A program made the translations under genes and the position numbers. A stretch of 64,000 nucleotides of DNA, taken from positions 2,542,001 to 2,606,000 of the forward strand of contig NZ_CP035376.1 in NCBI RefSeq assembly GCF_004118975.1. Reading direction: 5' to 3'. Below are positions 1-7,471 of this stretch, in pieces. Under the pieces are notes generated by a model. The model made no database searches. It was not told where the DNA came from and worked only from the letters and a program-made list of their open reading frames with translations. The stretch is from Luteimonas sp. YGD11-2 (GTDB taxonomy: Bacteria; Pseudomonadota; Gammaproteobacteria; Xanthomonadales; Xanthomonadaceae). Numbering within the stretch: position 1 is the first letter of the stretch; every line of letters starts with the position of its first letter.

Positions 1-7
1 GCTACTG

Positions 8-1078
8 ATGGCCGACCTCACCACCCCGGCACTGCTGTGCTATTGCCGCGCCGGCTTCGAGGCCGATCTCGCCGCCGAACTGACCGAGCGCGCCGCGCTG
101 GCCGGGATCGGCGGCTGGGCGCGCGCCGGTCGCGACGAGGGCTACGTGCTGTTCCACGCCGCCGAGGTAGGCGTGCCGCTGGTGCAGGCACTGCCGTTCC
201 GCGAGCTGGTCTTCGCACGCCAGAAGGCCGTGCTGCTGGCCGAGCTGACCGGCCTCGACCCGAAGGACCGCCTCACCCCCGTGCTCGACACCCTGCAGGG
301 CGCCGGGCGTTACGGCGAACTGTGGGTCGAGCATCCCGACTCCGATGCCGGCAAGCCGCTTTCGGCGCTGGCGCGCGCGTTCGGCAACGCGTTGCGGCCC
401 GCACTGCGCAAGCGCGGCTTCCTGACCAACGAAGCCGATCCCACGCGCTCGCGCCTGCATGTGTGCCTGCTGGGCGGCGACCACCTGATGCTGGCGCGCA
501 GCCAGCCAGGCGACAGCGCCGTGTGGCCGCAGGGCATCCCGCGCCTGCGCCTGCTCGGCGAAGCGCCATCGCGCTCGGCGCTGAAGCTGGAAGAGGCACT
601 GATGGTGCTGCTGACGCCGCGCGAGCGCGAAACGCTGATCAAGCCGGGCATGCGCGCCACCGACCTCGGCGCCGCGCCGGGCGGCTGGACCTGGGTGCTG
701 ACCCGCGAACACATGCGCGTCACCGCGATCGACAACGGCCCGCTGCAGGCCGCGCTGCACGACACCGGCCTGGTCGACCACCAGCGCGCCGACGCCTTCC
801 GCTGGCAGCCCGACACGCCGCAGGACTGGATGGTCTGCGACATGGTGGAGCAGCCGCGGCGGGTGGCCGAACGCATGGCGACCTGGTTCCGCGAAGGCTG
901 GTGCCGGCACGCGGTGTTCAACCTCAAGCTGCCGATGAAGAAGCGCTGGAACGAGACCCGGCTGAGCCTCGACCTCTTCACCGACCAGGCCCAGGTGCCG
1001 CTGACCCTGCGCGCACGCCAGCTCTACCACGACCGCGAGGAGATCACGGTCTTCGCCAGCGCGGGGGCGGGCGGCTGA
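8..1078 (+). CDS. rlmM: 23S rRNA (cytidine-2498-2'-O)-methyltransferase RlmM
   Basis: Predicted 356-residue SAM-dependent enzyme that 2'-O-methylates C2498 of 23S rRNA. The N-terminal third matches the THUMP-like RlmM region. The SAM-binding motif DLGAAPGGW lies near residue 219, followed by DNGPL and the family signature FNLKLPMKKRW near residue 302, which contains catalytic lysines. Length matches the family (about 350-360). The ATG is 8 bases from the window edge, so upstream signals cannot be judged. A 175-base gap separates it from the next gene. Assignment rests on motif recognition and full-length similarity to the known family. Confidence 0.95.
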   Translation: MADLTTPALLCYCRAGFEADLAAELTERAALAGIGGWARAGRDEGYVLFHAAEVGVPLVQALPFRELVFARQKAVLLAELTGLDPKDRLTPVLDTLQGAGRYGELWVEHPDSDAGKPLSALARAFGNALRPALRKRGFLTNEADPTRSRLHVCLLGGDHLMLARSQPGDSAVWPQGIPRLRLLGEAPSRSALKLEEALMVLLTPRERETLIKPGMRATDLGAAPGGWTWVLTREHMRVTAIDNGPLQAALHDTGLVDHQRADAFRWQPDTPQDWMVCDMVEQPRRVAERMATWFREGWCRHAVFNLKLPMKKRWNETRLSLDLFTDQAQVPLTLRARQLYHDREEITVFASAGAGG

Positions 1079-1253
1079 TCCGGCACCTGACGGCAATCGC
1101 CCGGGGATCGGGACAGACCTGACGGCAAGTGTCGTTTGCAGGTGCAGGCGGCGGCTTCGGATGGCACCGCCGAAACGCGACCACCGGCACGTGCGGTCTC
1201 GGCCACTGCAACCGGGTACTGGCATGCTGGCGTCCTCGCTGGAGGACCTCCGA

Positions 1254-1976
1254 ATGCAACCGCTTGAACTCAACGACCCCGCGGCGTTCGGCCGCGAATT
1301 CCTGCGCCAGACGCAGCTGCAGGGCTTCGGCTCGCTGACCAAGCGCGACCTCGAACTGCTGATGTTCGTGCTGCTGGAGCGCGATGGCGCGATCGACCGC
1401 GCGGCATCCAACCACGCCGCCGCGGCGCAGCTGCGCGTCACCCCGGCACGGCTGAAGGCCCTGCGCCGCGACGGCTATGCGCGCTGGCGGCAGCTCGCCG
1501 AGGAGGCGCCGGCCGACGCGCTGCCGCGCATCCTCACCACGGTGCTCAGCGCCGAGAACCTGCGCGCCGGTGCCCGCCATGTCAGCGAACGTGCGCGCCG
1601 CGACGGATTCCTCGCCGTACGCGTCGAGCATCCGGACGATCTCGCGCGTTTCGAGCAGGCGATCCTCGACGTCGGTGCGCTACCGGTCTACGAACGCAAC
1701 CGCGAGGTGGTGGCGGTGCGTTTCGACACCCTGCTGCGGCTGGCCGAACAGCACGGCCACCTGCAGCCCGACCCGCAGGCGGTGGCCCGCGAACTGCAGA
1801 AGCTGGCGCCGGCCGCGGACGAAGTGGCCGACCTGCTGCGCAAGGACATCGACCAGCTGCGCTGGGACGATGTGCGCAATGCCCTCAATGCACTCGGCGC
1901 CCGCGCGGTCGCGGGCACGCTGGAGGGCGGCGTGCACCGGCTGCTGGCGCTGGCGTTTCCCTTCCTCGGGCGCTGA
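1254..1976 (+). CDS. Conserved-looking hypothetical protein with a possible N-terminal helix-turn-helix
   Basis: A 240-residue soluble protein that I do not recognise. The start is placed at 1254 because a GGAGG ribosome binding site lies eight bases upstream (1241-1245); the frame is open further upstream but without such a signal. Residues 20-75 are helical and could form a helix-turn-helix (LTKRDLELLMFVLLE, then a second helix pair with LRVTPARLKALRRDGYARW). The middle section (about 110-160) has alternating beta/alpha character and the C-terminus is helical and leucine-rich. No signal peptide, membrane segment or catalytic motif is visible. It stands alone between rlmM and a membrane protein gene. 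Confidence 0.75.
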   Translation: MQPLELNDPAAFGREFLRQTQLQGFGSLTKRDLELLMFVLLERDGAIDRAASNHAAAAQLRVTPARLKALRRDGYARWRQLAEEAPADALPRILTTVLSAENLRAGARHVSERARRDGFLAVRVEHPDDLARFEQAILDVGALPVYERNREVVAVRFDTLLRLAEQHGHLQPDPQAVARELQKLAPAADEVADLLRKDIDQLRWDDVRNALNALGARAVAGTLEGGVHRLLALAFPFLGR

Positions 1977-2159
1977 GCCCCGCGCGCCGCGGTGCCGGTC
2001 CAGTGGCAGTCGCGGCCGCTCCCACATCCGCCGGCCAGCACAGCCGGCCGCGTTGCAAGGCATCGCCCGGGTGCTCCGGTGTGGCGACAACAGGCTGCGT
2101 TGGGCGGGCCCGGCCTGGAGCCGCACGTATGATCCGGGCTCCGGTCATGACGCGGCGCC

Positions 2160-2777
2160 ATGGAACGTTTCCTGCTCATCCTCGACTTCATCGGCACCTT
2201 CGCCTTCGCGATCAGCGGCGCGACCATCGGCGTGCGCCACCGGCTGGACCTGTTCGGCGTGCTGGTGCTGGCGTTCGCCACCGCCACCTTCGGCGGCATC
2301 CTGCGCGACATCCTGATCGGCGCGACGCCCGCGGCGCTGGCGCACTGGATCTACCTGGCACTTGCGTGCAGCGCGGGGCTGATGACCTTCTACCGCCACG
2401 GGCTGGTGGAACGCCTGCGCAACCCGGTGCAGCTGTTCGATGCGGCAGGGCTGGCGCTGTTCGCGGTGGTCGGCGCCAGCAAGGCGCTGGCATTCGGGCT
2501 GTCGCCGTTCGCGGCGGTGCTGCTGGGCATGCTCAGCGGCATCGGCGGCGGCATCGTGCGCGACGTGCTGGTCGCGCGCGTGCCGGTGGTGCTGCAGTCC
2601 GACCTGTACGCGGTCGCGGCGCTCGCGGCCGCCGCGGTGGTGGTGGTCGGGCACCGGCTCGACCTGTCGGAGGAGTGGACGCTGCCGGCCGGCATCCTGC
2701 TGTGTTTCGGCCTGCGCTACATGGCGATCCGCCACGGCTGGCGGCTGCCGGAAGCGCGTCCGCACGACCCCGGCTGA
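2160..2777 (+). CDS. TRIC-type (UPF0126/YicG) membrane protein
   Basis: A 205-residue integral membrane protein with about seven hydrophobic segments arranged as two similar halves. Each half carries the family's glycine-rich, charged motif: TFGGILRDILIG near residue 42 and GIGGGIVRDVLV near residue 128. This duplicated GG-RD pattern defines the UPF0126 family, related to trimeric intracellular cation channels. Transport of a monovalent cation or small solute is possible, but the substrate cannot be read from sequence. A TATGAT hexamer at 2128-2133 could be a -10 box. It converges on the ubiquinone hydroxylase gene with only 19 bases between them. Confidence 0.88.
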   Translation: MERFLLILDFIGTFAFAISGATIGVRHRLDLFGVLVLAFATATFGGILRDILIGATPAALAHWIYLALACSAGLMTFYRHGLVERLRNPVQLFDAAGLALFAVVGASKALAFGLSPFAAVLLGMLSGIGGGIVRDVLVARVPVVLQSDLYAVAALAAAAVVVVGHRLDLSEEWTLPAGILLCFGLRYMAIRHGWRLPEARPHDPG

Positions 2778-2796
2778 CGTCGCGGGGCCACCGTGG

Positions 2797-3975
2797 CTAC
2801 GTGCCGCTGGCGTGCCGCCACAGCGTGCGCGCCAGCGGCGGAATGCGCCCGGCCAGGCCGAGCGCGTGTCCGCGCAGCAGCGTCGGCAGCAGGGCATCGT
2901 TGGAGTACGCGCGGTTGATGCCATCGAAGCTCCACGCCGCCAGCGTGTCCTCGCTGCGCCGCCGCCGTGCCCAGCGCTGCAGCCGGTGCGGGGAGGCCCA
3001 GTCGACGCCGCGCGCACGTGCGGCAGCCACGGCATCGGCCAATGCGGCGACGTCACGCAGGCCGAGGTTCACCCCCTGCCCCGCCAGCGGGTGCACGACA
3101 TGCGCGGCATCGCCCACCAGCAGGATGCGACCGGCAAGCAGCGTATCGGCCAGCTGCCGCCGCAGCGGGAATGCCGCGCGCGCCGTCAGCGGGCGTGCGG
3201 CGCCCAGGCGCGCATCGAAGGCCCGGGTGAGCGCTTCGCCGAACTGCGCGTCATCGAGCGCCAGCACGTGCTGCGCCTCGTCCTCGGGCAGGCTCCATAC
3301 GATCGAACTGCTGCCGTCGCCACAGGGCAGGAAGGCCAGTGGGCCACCGGGCAGGAAGCGCTGCCATGCGGTGTCCTCGTGGGACAGCTCCGTCGCCACG
3401 TAGCCGACCACGCCGCGCTGCCGGTAGTCGTGGCGGGTGATGCCGATGCCGGCGAGCCGGCGCAGTGCCGAGGCCGCGCCATCGGCGGCGATCGCGATGC
3501 GCGCGGCCACGCGGCCGCCGTCGGCGAGGCGCAGCTGCACCGAGCCGTCGTCATGGTCGAAGGCCTCGACGTCCGCCGGACAGCGCACCTCGACGCCCGC
3601 GCCCGGCAACGCCGCCCAAAGGCGGTCGATCAGCAGGCCGTTCTCGATGATCCAGCCCAGAGATTCGCGCCCGTAACGGTCGGCATCGAAGCAGAGCTTG
3701 TCGCCTGCCGCGGCGTCCCACACCCGCATCCGCCGGTACGGGTGCGCGCGAGCAACGCGCACGGCGTCCCAGACGCCCAGCCGTTCGAACAGCGCGGCGT
3801 TGTCGGGGGCGAATGCGAACACGCGCAGGTCGGGGCGATCGCGTTGCCAGGCGGTGGGCGCACGCGCCTCGAGCAGCACCGTATCCAGCCCGGCGCGCGC
3901 CAGCGCCAGTGCGCAGGCGGCGCCGACCACCCCACCGCCCACCACGGCCACGTCGTGGCGATGCCGGCGGCTCAT
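2797..3975 (-). CDS. ubiI: UbiH/UbiI-family FAD-dependent ubiquinone hydroxylase (probably UbiI)
   Basis: Flavoprotein monooxygenase of about 392 residues. The N-terminal dinucleotide-binding motif is VVGGGVVGAACALALARAG, and the C-terminal FAD motif is LLVGDAAHVVHPLAGQGVN, both typical of the UbiH/UbiF/VisC/Coq6 family that hydroxylates the ubiquinone ring. The ATG at 3975 overlaps the upstream ubiH stop as ATGA, indicating translational coupling; an ATG six codons upstream (3993) is an alternative. Pairing with ubiH resembles the E. coli ubiH-ubiI order, which favours C5 hydroxylation (UbiI), but UbiF-like activity cannot be excluded from sequence. Confidence 0.85.
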   Translation of the reverse strand: MSRRHRHDVAVVGGGVVGAACALALARAGLDTVLLEARAPTAWQRDRPDLRVFAFAPDNAALFERLGVWDAVRVARAHPYRRMRVWDAAAGDKLCFDADRYGRESLGWIIENGLLIDRLWAALPGAGVEVRCPADVEAFDHDDGSVQLRLADGGRVAARIAIAADGAASALRRLAGIGITRHDYRQRGVVGYVATELSHEDTAWQRFLPGGPLAFLPCGDGSSSIVWSLPEDEAQHVLALDDAQFGEALTRAFDARLGAARPLTARAAFPLRRQLADTLLAGRILLVGDAAHVVHPLAGQGVNLGLRDVAALADAVAAARARGVDWASPHRLQRWARRRRSEDTLAAWSFDGINRAYSNDALLPTLLRGHALGLAGRIPPLARTLWRHASGT

Positions 3976-5180
3976 GGCGCGCTCCTGCGACACAGCGCCG
4001 GGACCTCGCCACGGTAGCCCATCGCCCCACCGGCAAGCCGCGCCTGCAGGCCGCTGTCGGCGTCGAGCGCCAGCAGGCCGAGGCTGCGCAGCGGCCGCAT
4101 CAGCGCCGAGGGGTTCGAGGTCAGCCGTGCCAGGCCGTCGGAGAACGCCAGCGTGCGTTCGCGATCCTTGTGCCGCCGTTGCGCCCAGGTCTGCAGCACC
4201 CGCGGGGCGCCGGCATCGCCGGGATGCGCGGCAATCGCCTCGGCCAGCACCAGCGCATCGCGCAGGCCGAGGTTGAACCCCTGGGCGCCGATCGGATGCA
4301 GGGTCTGCGCGGCATTGCCGACCAGCGCCGCACGCGGCGCGGTCGTCGCGTCGGCGACCACGCGCTGCAACGGATAGGCACTGCGCGGGCCGACCTCGAG
4401 CAGCCGCCCGGCACGCCAGCCGAGCACATCCTGCACGCGCGCGAGAAACGCGGCGTCGTCAAGGCCGAGTACCGCCTCCGCATCCCCGGTGGGCACGCCA
4501 TGGACGAGGCCGTAATGGCCGTCGCCACGCGGCAGCAGTGCGGTCGGGCCATGGTCGGTGAGCCGCTCCCAGGCGATCCCGTGCGGCGCGCGTGCGCCAC
4601 GCACGCGTGCCACCAGCAGGGTCTGGCCGTAGTCGTGTCGCGTGGTACCGATGCGCAGCGCATCACGGACGACGCTGCGGGTGCCGTCGGCGCCGACCAG
4701 CAGGCGGCTGCGCAGGAGGTGCTCGCCGCCCCCGGCTTCGATGCGGATCGTGCAACCGCCGGTATCGGCGGTCGCGCCCAGGAAGCGCGCCGGCCGGTAA
4801 CGGCGCAGCCGCGCCAGCGTCGCCAGCCGCGCCTCCAGTGCCTCGCCGAAATCGCGCGCCACCACCACCTGGCCGAATGCCTGCCGCCCGTAATCGGCAG
4901 CCCGCATGCGCACGCGGCCGAAGTCGCCCTTGCGGCTGGCGTGGATCTCGCGGATCGCGCCGGTCGGTGCACGCAGGTGGCGCATCACGTCGAGCGCGGT
5001 GAGGGCGTTGACGGTGGCATCGGCGAGGCTGAGATTGCGCTGGTCGAACACCGCGGGCAGCGAGCCGGGCGGCGTGACCTCGACGAGGCCGACATCGAGG
5101 TCGAGGCGGTCCAGCGCGATGGCGAGGCTGGCGCCGACCAGGCCGCCCCCGACCACCAGGACATCGTGGGTTGCATTCAT
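3972..5180 (-). CDS. ubiH: 2-polyprenyl-6-methoxyphenol hydroxylase UbiH
   Basis: A 402-residue FAD-dependent hydroxylase of ubiquinone biosynthesis, first gene of the two-gene ubiH-ubiI operon. The FAD motif VVGGGLVGASLAIAL lies at residues 8-22, and the second FAD-binding motif ALVGNAAQTLHPIGAQGFN lies near residue 290. The internal segment ALSLADATVNAL-like region after DQRN (residues 45-60) is typical of UbiH rather than UbiI. A TATCAT hexamer ends six bases before the ATG, so the transcript may be leaderless. The 3' end overlaps the downstream gene by four bases. Confidence 0.9.
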   Translation of the reverse strand: MNATHDVLVVGGGLVGASLAIALDRLDLDVGLVEVTPPGSLPAVFDQRNLSLADATVNALTALDVMRHLRAPTGAIREIHASRKGDFGRVRMRAADYGRQAFGQVVVARDFGEALEARLATLARLRRYRPARFLGATADTGGCTIRIEAGGGEHLLRSRLLVGADGTRSVVRDALRIGTTRHDYGQTLLVARVRGARAPHGIAWERLTDHGPTALLPRGDGHYGLVHGVPTGDAEAVLGLDDAAFLARVQDVLGWRAGRLLEVGPRSAYPLQRVVADATTAPRAALVGNAAQTLHPIGAQGFNLGLRDALVLAEAIAAHPGDAGAPRVLQTWAQRRHKDRERTLAFSDGLARLTSNPSALMRPLRSLGLLALDADSGLQARLAGGAMGYRGEVPALCRRSAP

Positions 5181-5186
5181 GGGCGG

Positions 5187-5192
5187 ATGATA
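5187..5192 (-). promoter_or_regulatory. Candidate -10 box of ubiH (leaderless geometry)
   Basis: On the minus strand the hexamer TATCAT is followed by CCGCCC and then the ubiH ATG at 5180. A sigma-70 promoter with this -10 would start transcription at or within a base or two of the start codon. No good -35 was found. The same spacing of six bases is seen at apaG and bioA. Confidence 0.4.
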
Positions 5193-5278
5193 CGGATTCG
5201 GCCGCGCCGCCGGCGACGCGAGGGCGCAGCCACCCCTGCTCGGCTAGAATGCCCCGCTGAACCACCGAGAAGCCGCCG

Positions 5279-5863
5279 ATGAACGTCACCACCCGTCCCA
5301 TCCAGATCTTCGCAGTGCTCGCCCTCGCGCTGGCCGCCACCCGCGTCCACCACTTCGCGGCGGTGCCCGATGCGTCGTGGGCGGTGTTCTTCCTCGGCGG
5401 CTTGTACCTGCGCGCGCAGGCGCGCTGGGCGTTCCCGGTGCTGATGGGCCTGGCCATCGCGGTGGACGCCGCGGTCATCGCGGGCCAGGGCCTGAGCTTC
5501 TGGACCCACTACTGCGTGTCGCCTGCGTACTGGTGCCTGCTGGGCGCCTACTTCGTGCTGTGGACCGGCGGTGCCTGGGCCGCGCGTCGCCCGCTTCGGC
5601 TCGAGCTTGCCACCGGCGGCCGCGTCGCGCTGGCGGTGATCGCCTCCGCCGCCGTCTGCCAACTGATCGCTCAGGGCAGCTTCTACTGGATCAGCGCAAG
5701 CGTCGCCGAGCCCACGCTTGCCGGCTGGTGGAAGAACTACAGCGACTGGCTGCCGGCCTACATGGGGACGATGGCGCTGTACGTCGCGATTGCTGCGGTC
5801 GTGCACGCGGTGGTCCTGCAGCTGGCGCCCACTGCCGCGCTGCGCGGCGACCGCGCCGCCTGA
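5279..5863 (+). CDS. Small integral membrane protein next to cobalamin adenosyltransferase (possible cobalamin transporter)
   Basis: A 194-residue protein with about six hydrophobic segments. It is not confidently assigned. It starts at an ATG preceded by GAGAAG, and a TAGAAT hexamer at 5245-5250 could be its -10 box. It is followed after 13 bases by a PduO-type cob(I)alamin adenosyltransferase. In proteobacteria, small single-component membrane proteins encoded with cobalamin genes have been proposed as cobalamin transporters of the ECF S-component type (CblT/CbrT). Membership here is inferred only from size, topology and neighbour. There is no room for a cobalamin riboswitch in the 98-base upstream gap. 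Confidence 0.7.
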   Translation: MNVTTRPIQIFAVLALALAATRVHHFAAVPDASWAVFFLGGLYLRAQARWAFPVLMGLAIAVDAAVIAGQGLSFWTHYCVSPAYWCLLGAYFVLWTGGAWAARRPLRLELATGGRVALAVIASAAVCQLIAQGSFYWISASVAEPTLAGWWKNYSDWLPAYMGTMALYVAIAAVVHAVVLQLAPTAALRGDRAA

Positions 5864-5876
5864 GCCGGCCGCATCG

Positions 5877-6431
5877 ATGGGCAACCGCCTTTCGAGGATC
5901 TACACCCGCACCGGTGACGACGGCACCACCGGGCTGGGCGACGGCAGCCGGACGCGCAAGGATTCGGCGCGCGTGAACGCCTACGGCACGGTCGATGAGG
6001 CCAACTCCGCCATCGGCCTGCTGCTGGCATCGGAGCTGCCCGACGACGTGCGCGACCTGCTCACGGCAATCCAGCACCAGCTGTTCGACCTCGGCGGCGA
6101 GCTGTGCATCCCCGGGCACGCCGCCATCTCCGACGAGGACGTGGACCGGCTCGAGGCCCACCTCGACCGCCACAACGCCGACCTCCCACCACTGAAGGAT
6201 TTCATCCTCCCCGGCGGTGGCGAAGCCGCGGCGCGCTGCCACCTGGCACGCACCATCGTGCGCCGCGCCGAGCGCGAGACCGTCACCCTGTCGTGCACCG
6301 AGGCCGTGCGCCCGCAGGCCGTGCGTTACCTCAACCGGCTGTCCGACCTCCTGTTCGTGCTTGCCCGGGTGCTGGCGCGCGCCAGCGGCCACGGTGAAGT
6401 GTTGTGGCGGCACGAACGCCGCGCGCGGTGA
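5877..6431 (+). CDS. PduO-type cob(I)alamin adenosyltransferase
   Basis: A 184-residue enzyme that transfers the adenosyl group of ATP to cob(I)alamin to make coenzyme B12. The N-terminus IYTRTGDDGTTGLGDGSR is the hallmark ATP-binding motif of the PduO family. Further conserved elements are VDEANSAIG near residue 40, the arginine-rich segment CHLARTIVRRAERE near residue 121, and YLNRLSDLLFVLAR near residue 152. It begins 13 bases after the membrane protein gene and ends in a GTGA overlap with the next gene. No corrin-ring biosynthesis genes are nearby, so a role in salvage of imported corrinoids is the likely reading. Confidence 0.93.
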   Translation: MGNRLSRIYTRTGDDGTTGLGDGSRTRKDSARVNAYGTVDEANSAIGLLLASELPDDVRDLLTAIQHQLFDLGGELCIPGHAAISDEDVDRLEAHLDRHNADLPPLKDFILPGGGEAAARCHLARTIVRRAERETVTLSCTEAVRPQAVRYLNRLSDLLFVLARVLARASGHGEVLWRHERRAR

Positions 6432-7354
6432 ACCCGGCGGTCTATACGCATGCCACCTGCCTCGGCCACGACACCGGCCCGGGCCATCCCGAGTCATCGC
6501 AACGCCTCGCCGCGGTCATCCAGGCCCTGCGTTCGGAACTCCCGGACCTGGACTGGCGCGAGGCGCCCCGCGCCAGCCGCGGCCAGCTGCTGCGTGTGCA
6601 TGACGGCGAGCTGCTGGCGGCGGTCCTCGAGCAGGCGCCGGCCACCCAGGTGCATCTCGACCCCGACACGGTGATGTCGCCGGCGTCCGGCGAGGCCGCG
6701 CTGCGCGCCGCGGGTGCCGGGGTGGCCGCCGTCGATGCGGTGATGCAGGACGATGTGGCGACCGCGTTCTGCGCGGTACGCCCGCCGGGCCATCACGCCA
6801 CCGGCGGCCAGGCGATGGGGTTCTGCCTGTTCAACAACGTGGCGGTGGCCGCCGCGCATGCGATCGAACGGCACGGGCTGACCCGGGTGGCGATCGTCGA
6901 CTTCGATGTGCACCACGGCAATGGCACCCAGGCGATCTTCGAGGCCGACGCGCGGGTGCTCTACATGAGCTCGCACCAGATCGGCCTGTTCCCGCACAGC
7001 GGCGGCCGTCGCGAGCGCGGCGTGGGCAACATCCTCAACCTGCCACTGCCGCCCGGCACCGGGAGCAGGATGTTCCAGGAAGCCTGGGTGGAACGGATGC
7101 TGCCGGAGCTGGAAGCGTTCCGTCCGCAGCTGGTGCTGATGTCGGCGGGCTTCGATGCCCACTGGCGCGATCCATTGGCGCAGATGCAACTCGCGGCCGA
7201 CGACTTCGCATGGCTGACCGGCGAACTGTGCGCGGTCGCCGGCCAGCACGCCGCCGGGCGCGTGGTGTCGATGCTCGAGGGTGGATACGACCTGCAGGCA
7301 CTGCGCGAATGCGCCGTCGCCCATGTACGCGCGCTGCGGGACGCCGCGCACTGA
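6428..7354 (+). CDS. Histone deacetylase / acetylpolyamine amidohydrolase family protein
   Basis: A 308-residue zinc-dependent deacetylase-fold enzyme of class II HDAC type. Visible active-site elements are RPPGHHATGGQAMGFCLFNN (tandem His) near residue 118, the zinc ligands in VDFDVHHGNGTQ near residue 158, SAGFDAH near residue 238, and LEGGYD near residue 280. The GTG at 6428 overlaps the previous stop as GTGA and gives the usual family N-terminus (YTH-CLGHDTGPGHPE); an in-frame GTG at 6404 is less likely. Natural substrates of bacterial members include acetylpolyamines and acylated small molecules; none can be chosen here. Confidence 0.92.
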   Translation: MNPAVYTHATCLGHDTGPGHPESSQRLAAVIQALRSELPDLDWREAPRASRGQLLRVHDGELLAAVLEQAPATQVHLDPDTVMSPASGEAALRAAGAGVAAVDAVMQDDVATAFCAVRPPGHHATGGQAMGFCLFNNVAVAAAHAIERHGLTRVAIVDFDVHHGNGTQAIFEADARVLYMSSHQIGLFPHSGGRRERGVGNILNLPLPPGTGSRMFQEAWVERMLPELEAFRPQLVLMSAGFDAHWRDPLAQMQLAADDFAWLTGELCAVAGQHAAGRVVSMLEGGYDLQALRECAVAHVRALRDAAH

Positions 7355-7471
7355 CACCACGTTCAGCGTGCCGATCAAGGTGGCGCGGCGGCTGCGATCC
7401 CGGCAGCGTCGCGTTGCCGCTGCGCATGGGATGCGGCATTCTGGCCGCCGTTTGTCCCCCGGATTTCCCGC

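Noticed and set aside
1086..1129. Short direct repeat CCTGACGGCAA downstream of rlmM
   Set aside because: Two copies of 11 bases without palindromic structure or a third copy nearby are not enough to call an operator or attachment site.
5181..5278. Cobalamin riboswitch upstream of the membrane protein/PduO pair
   Set aside because: The gap is 98 bases, too short for a full cobalamin riboswitch, and no B12-box-like sequence was seen.
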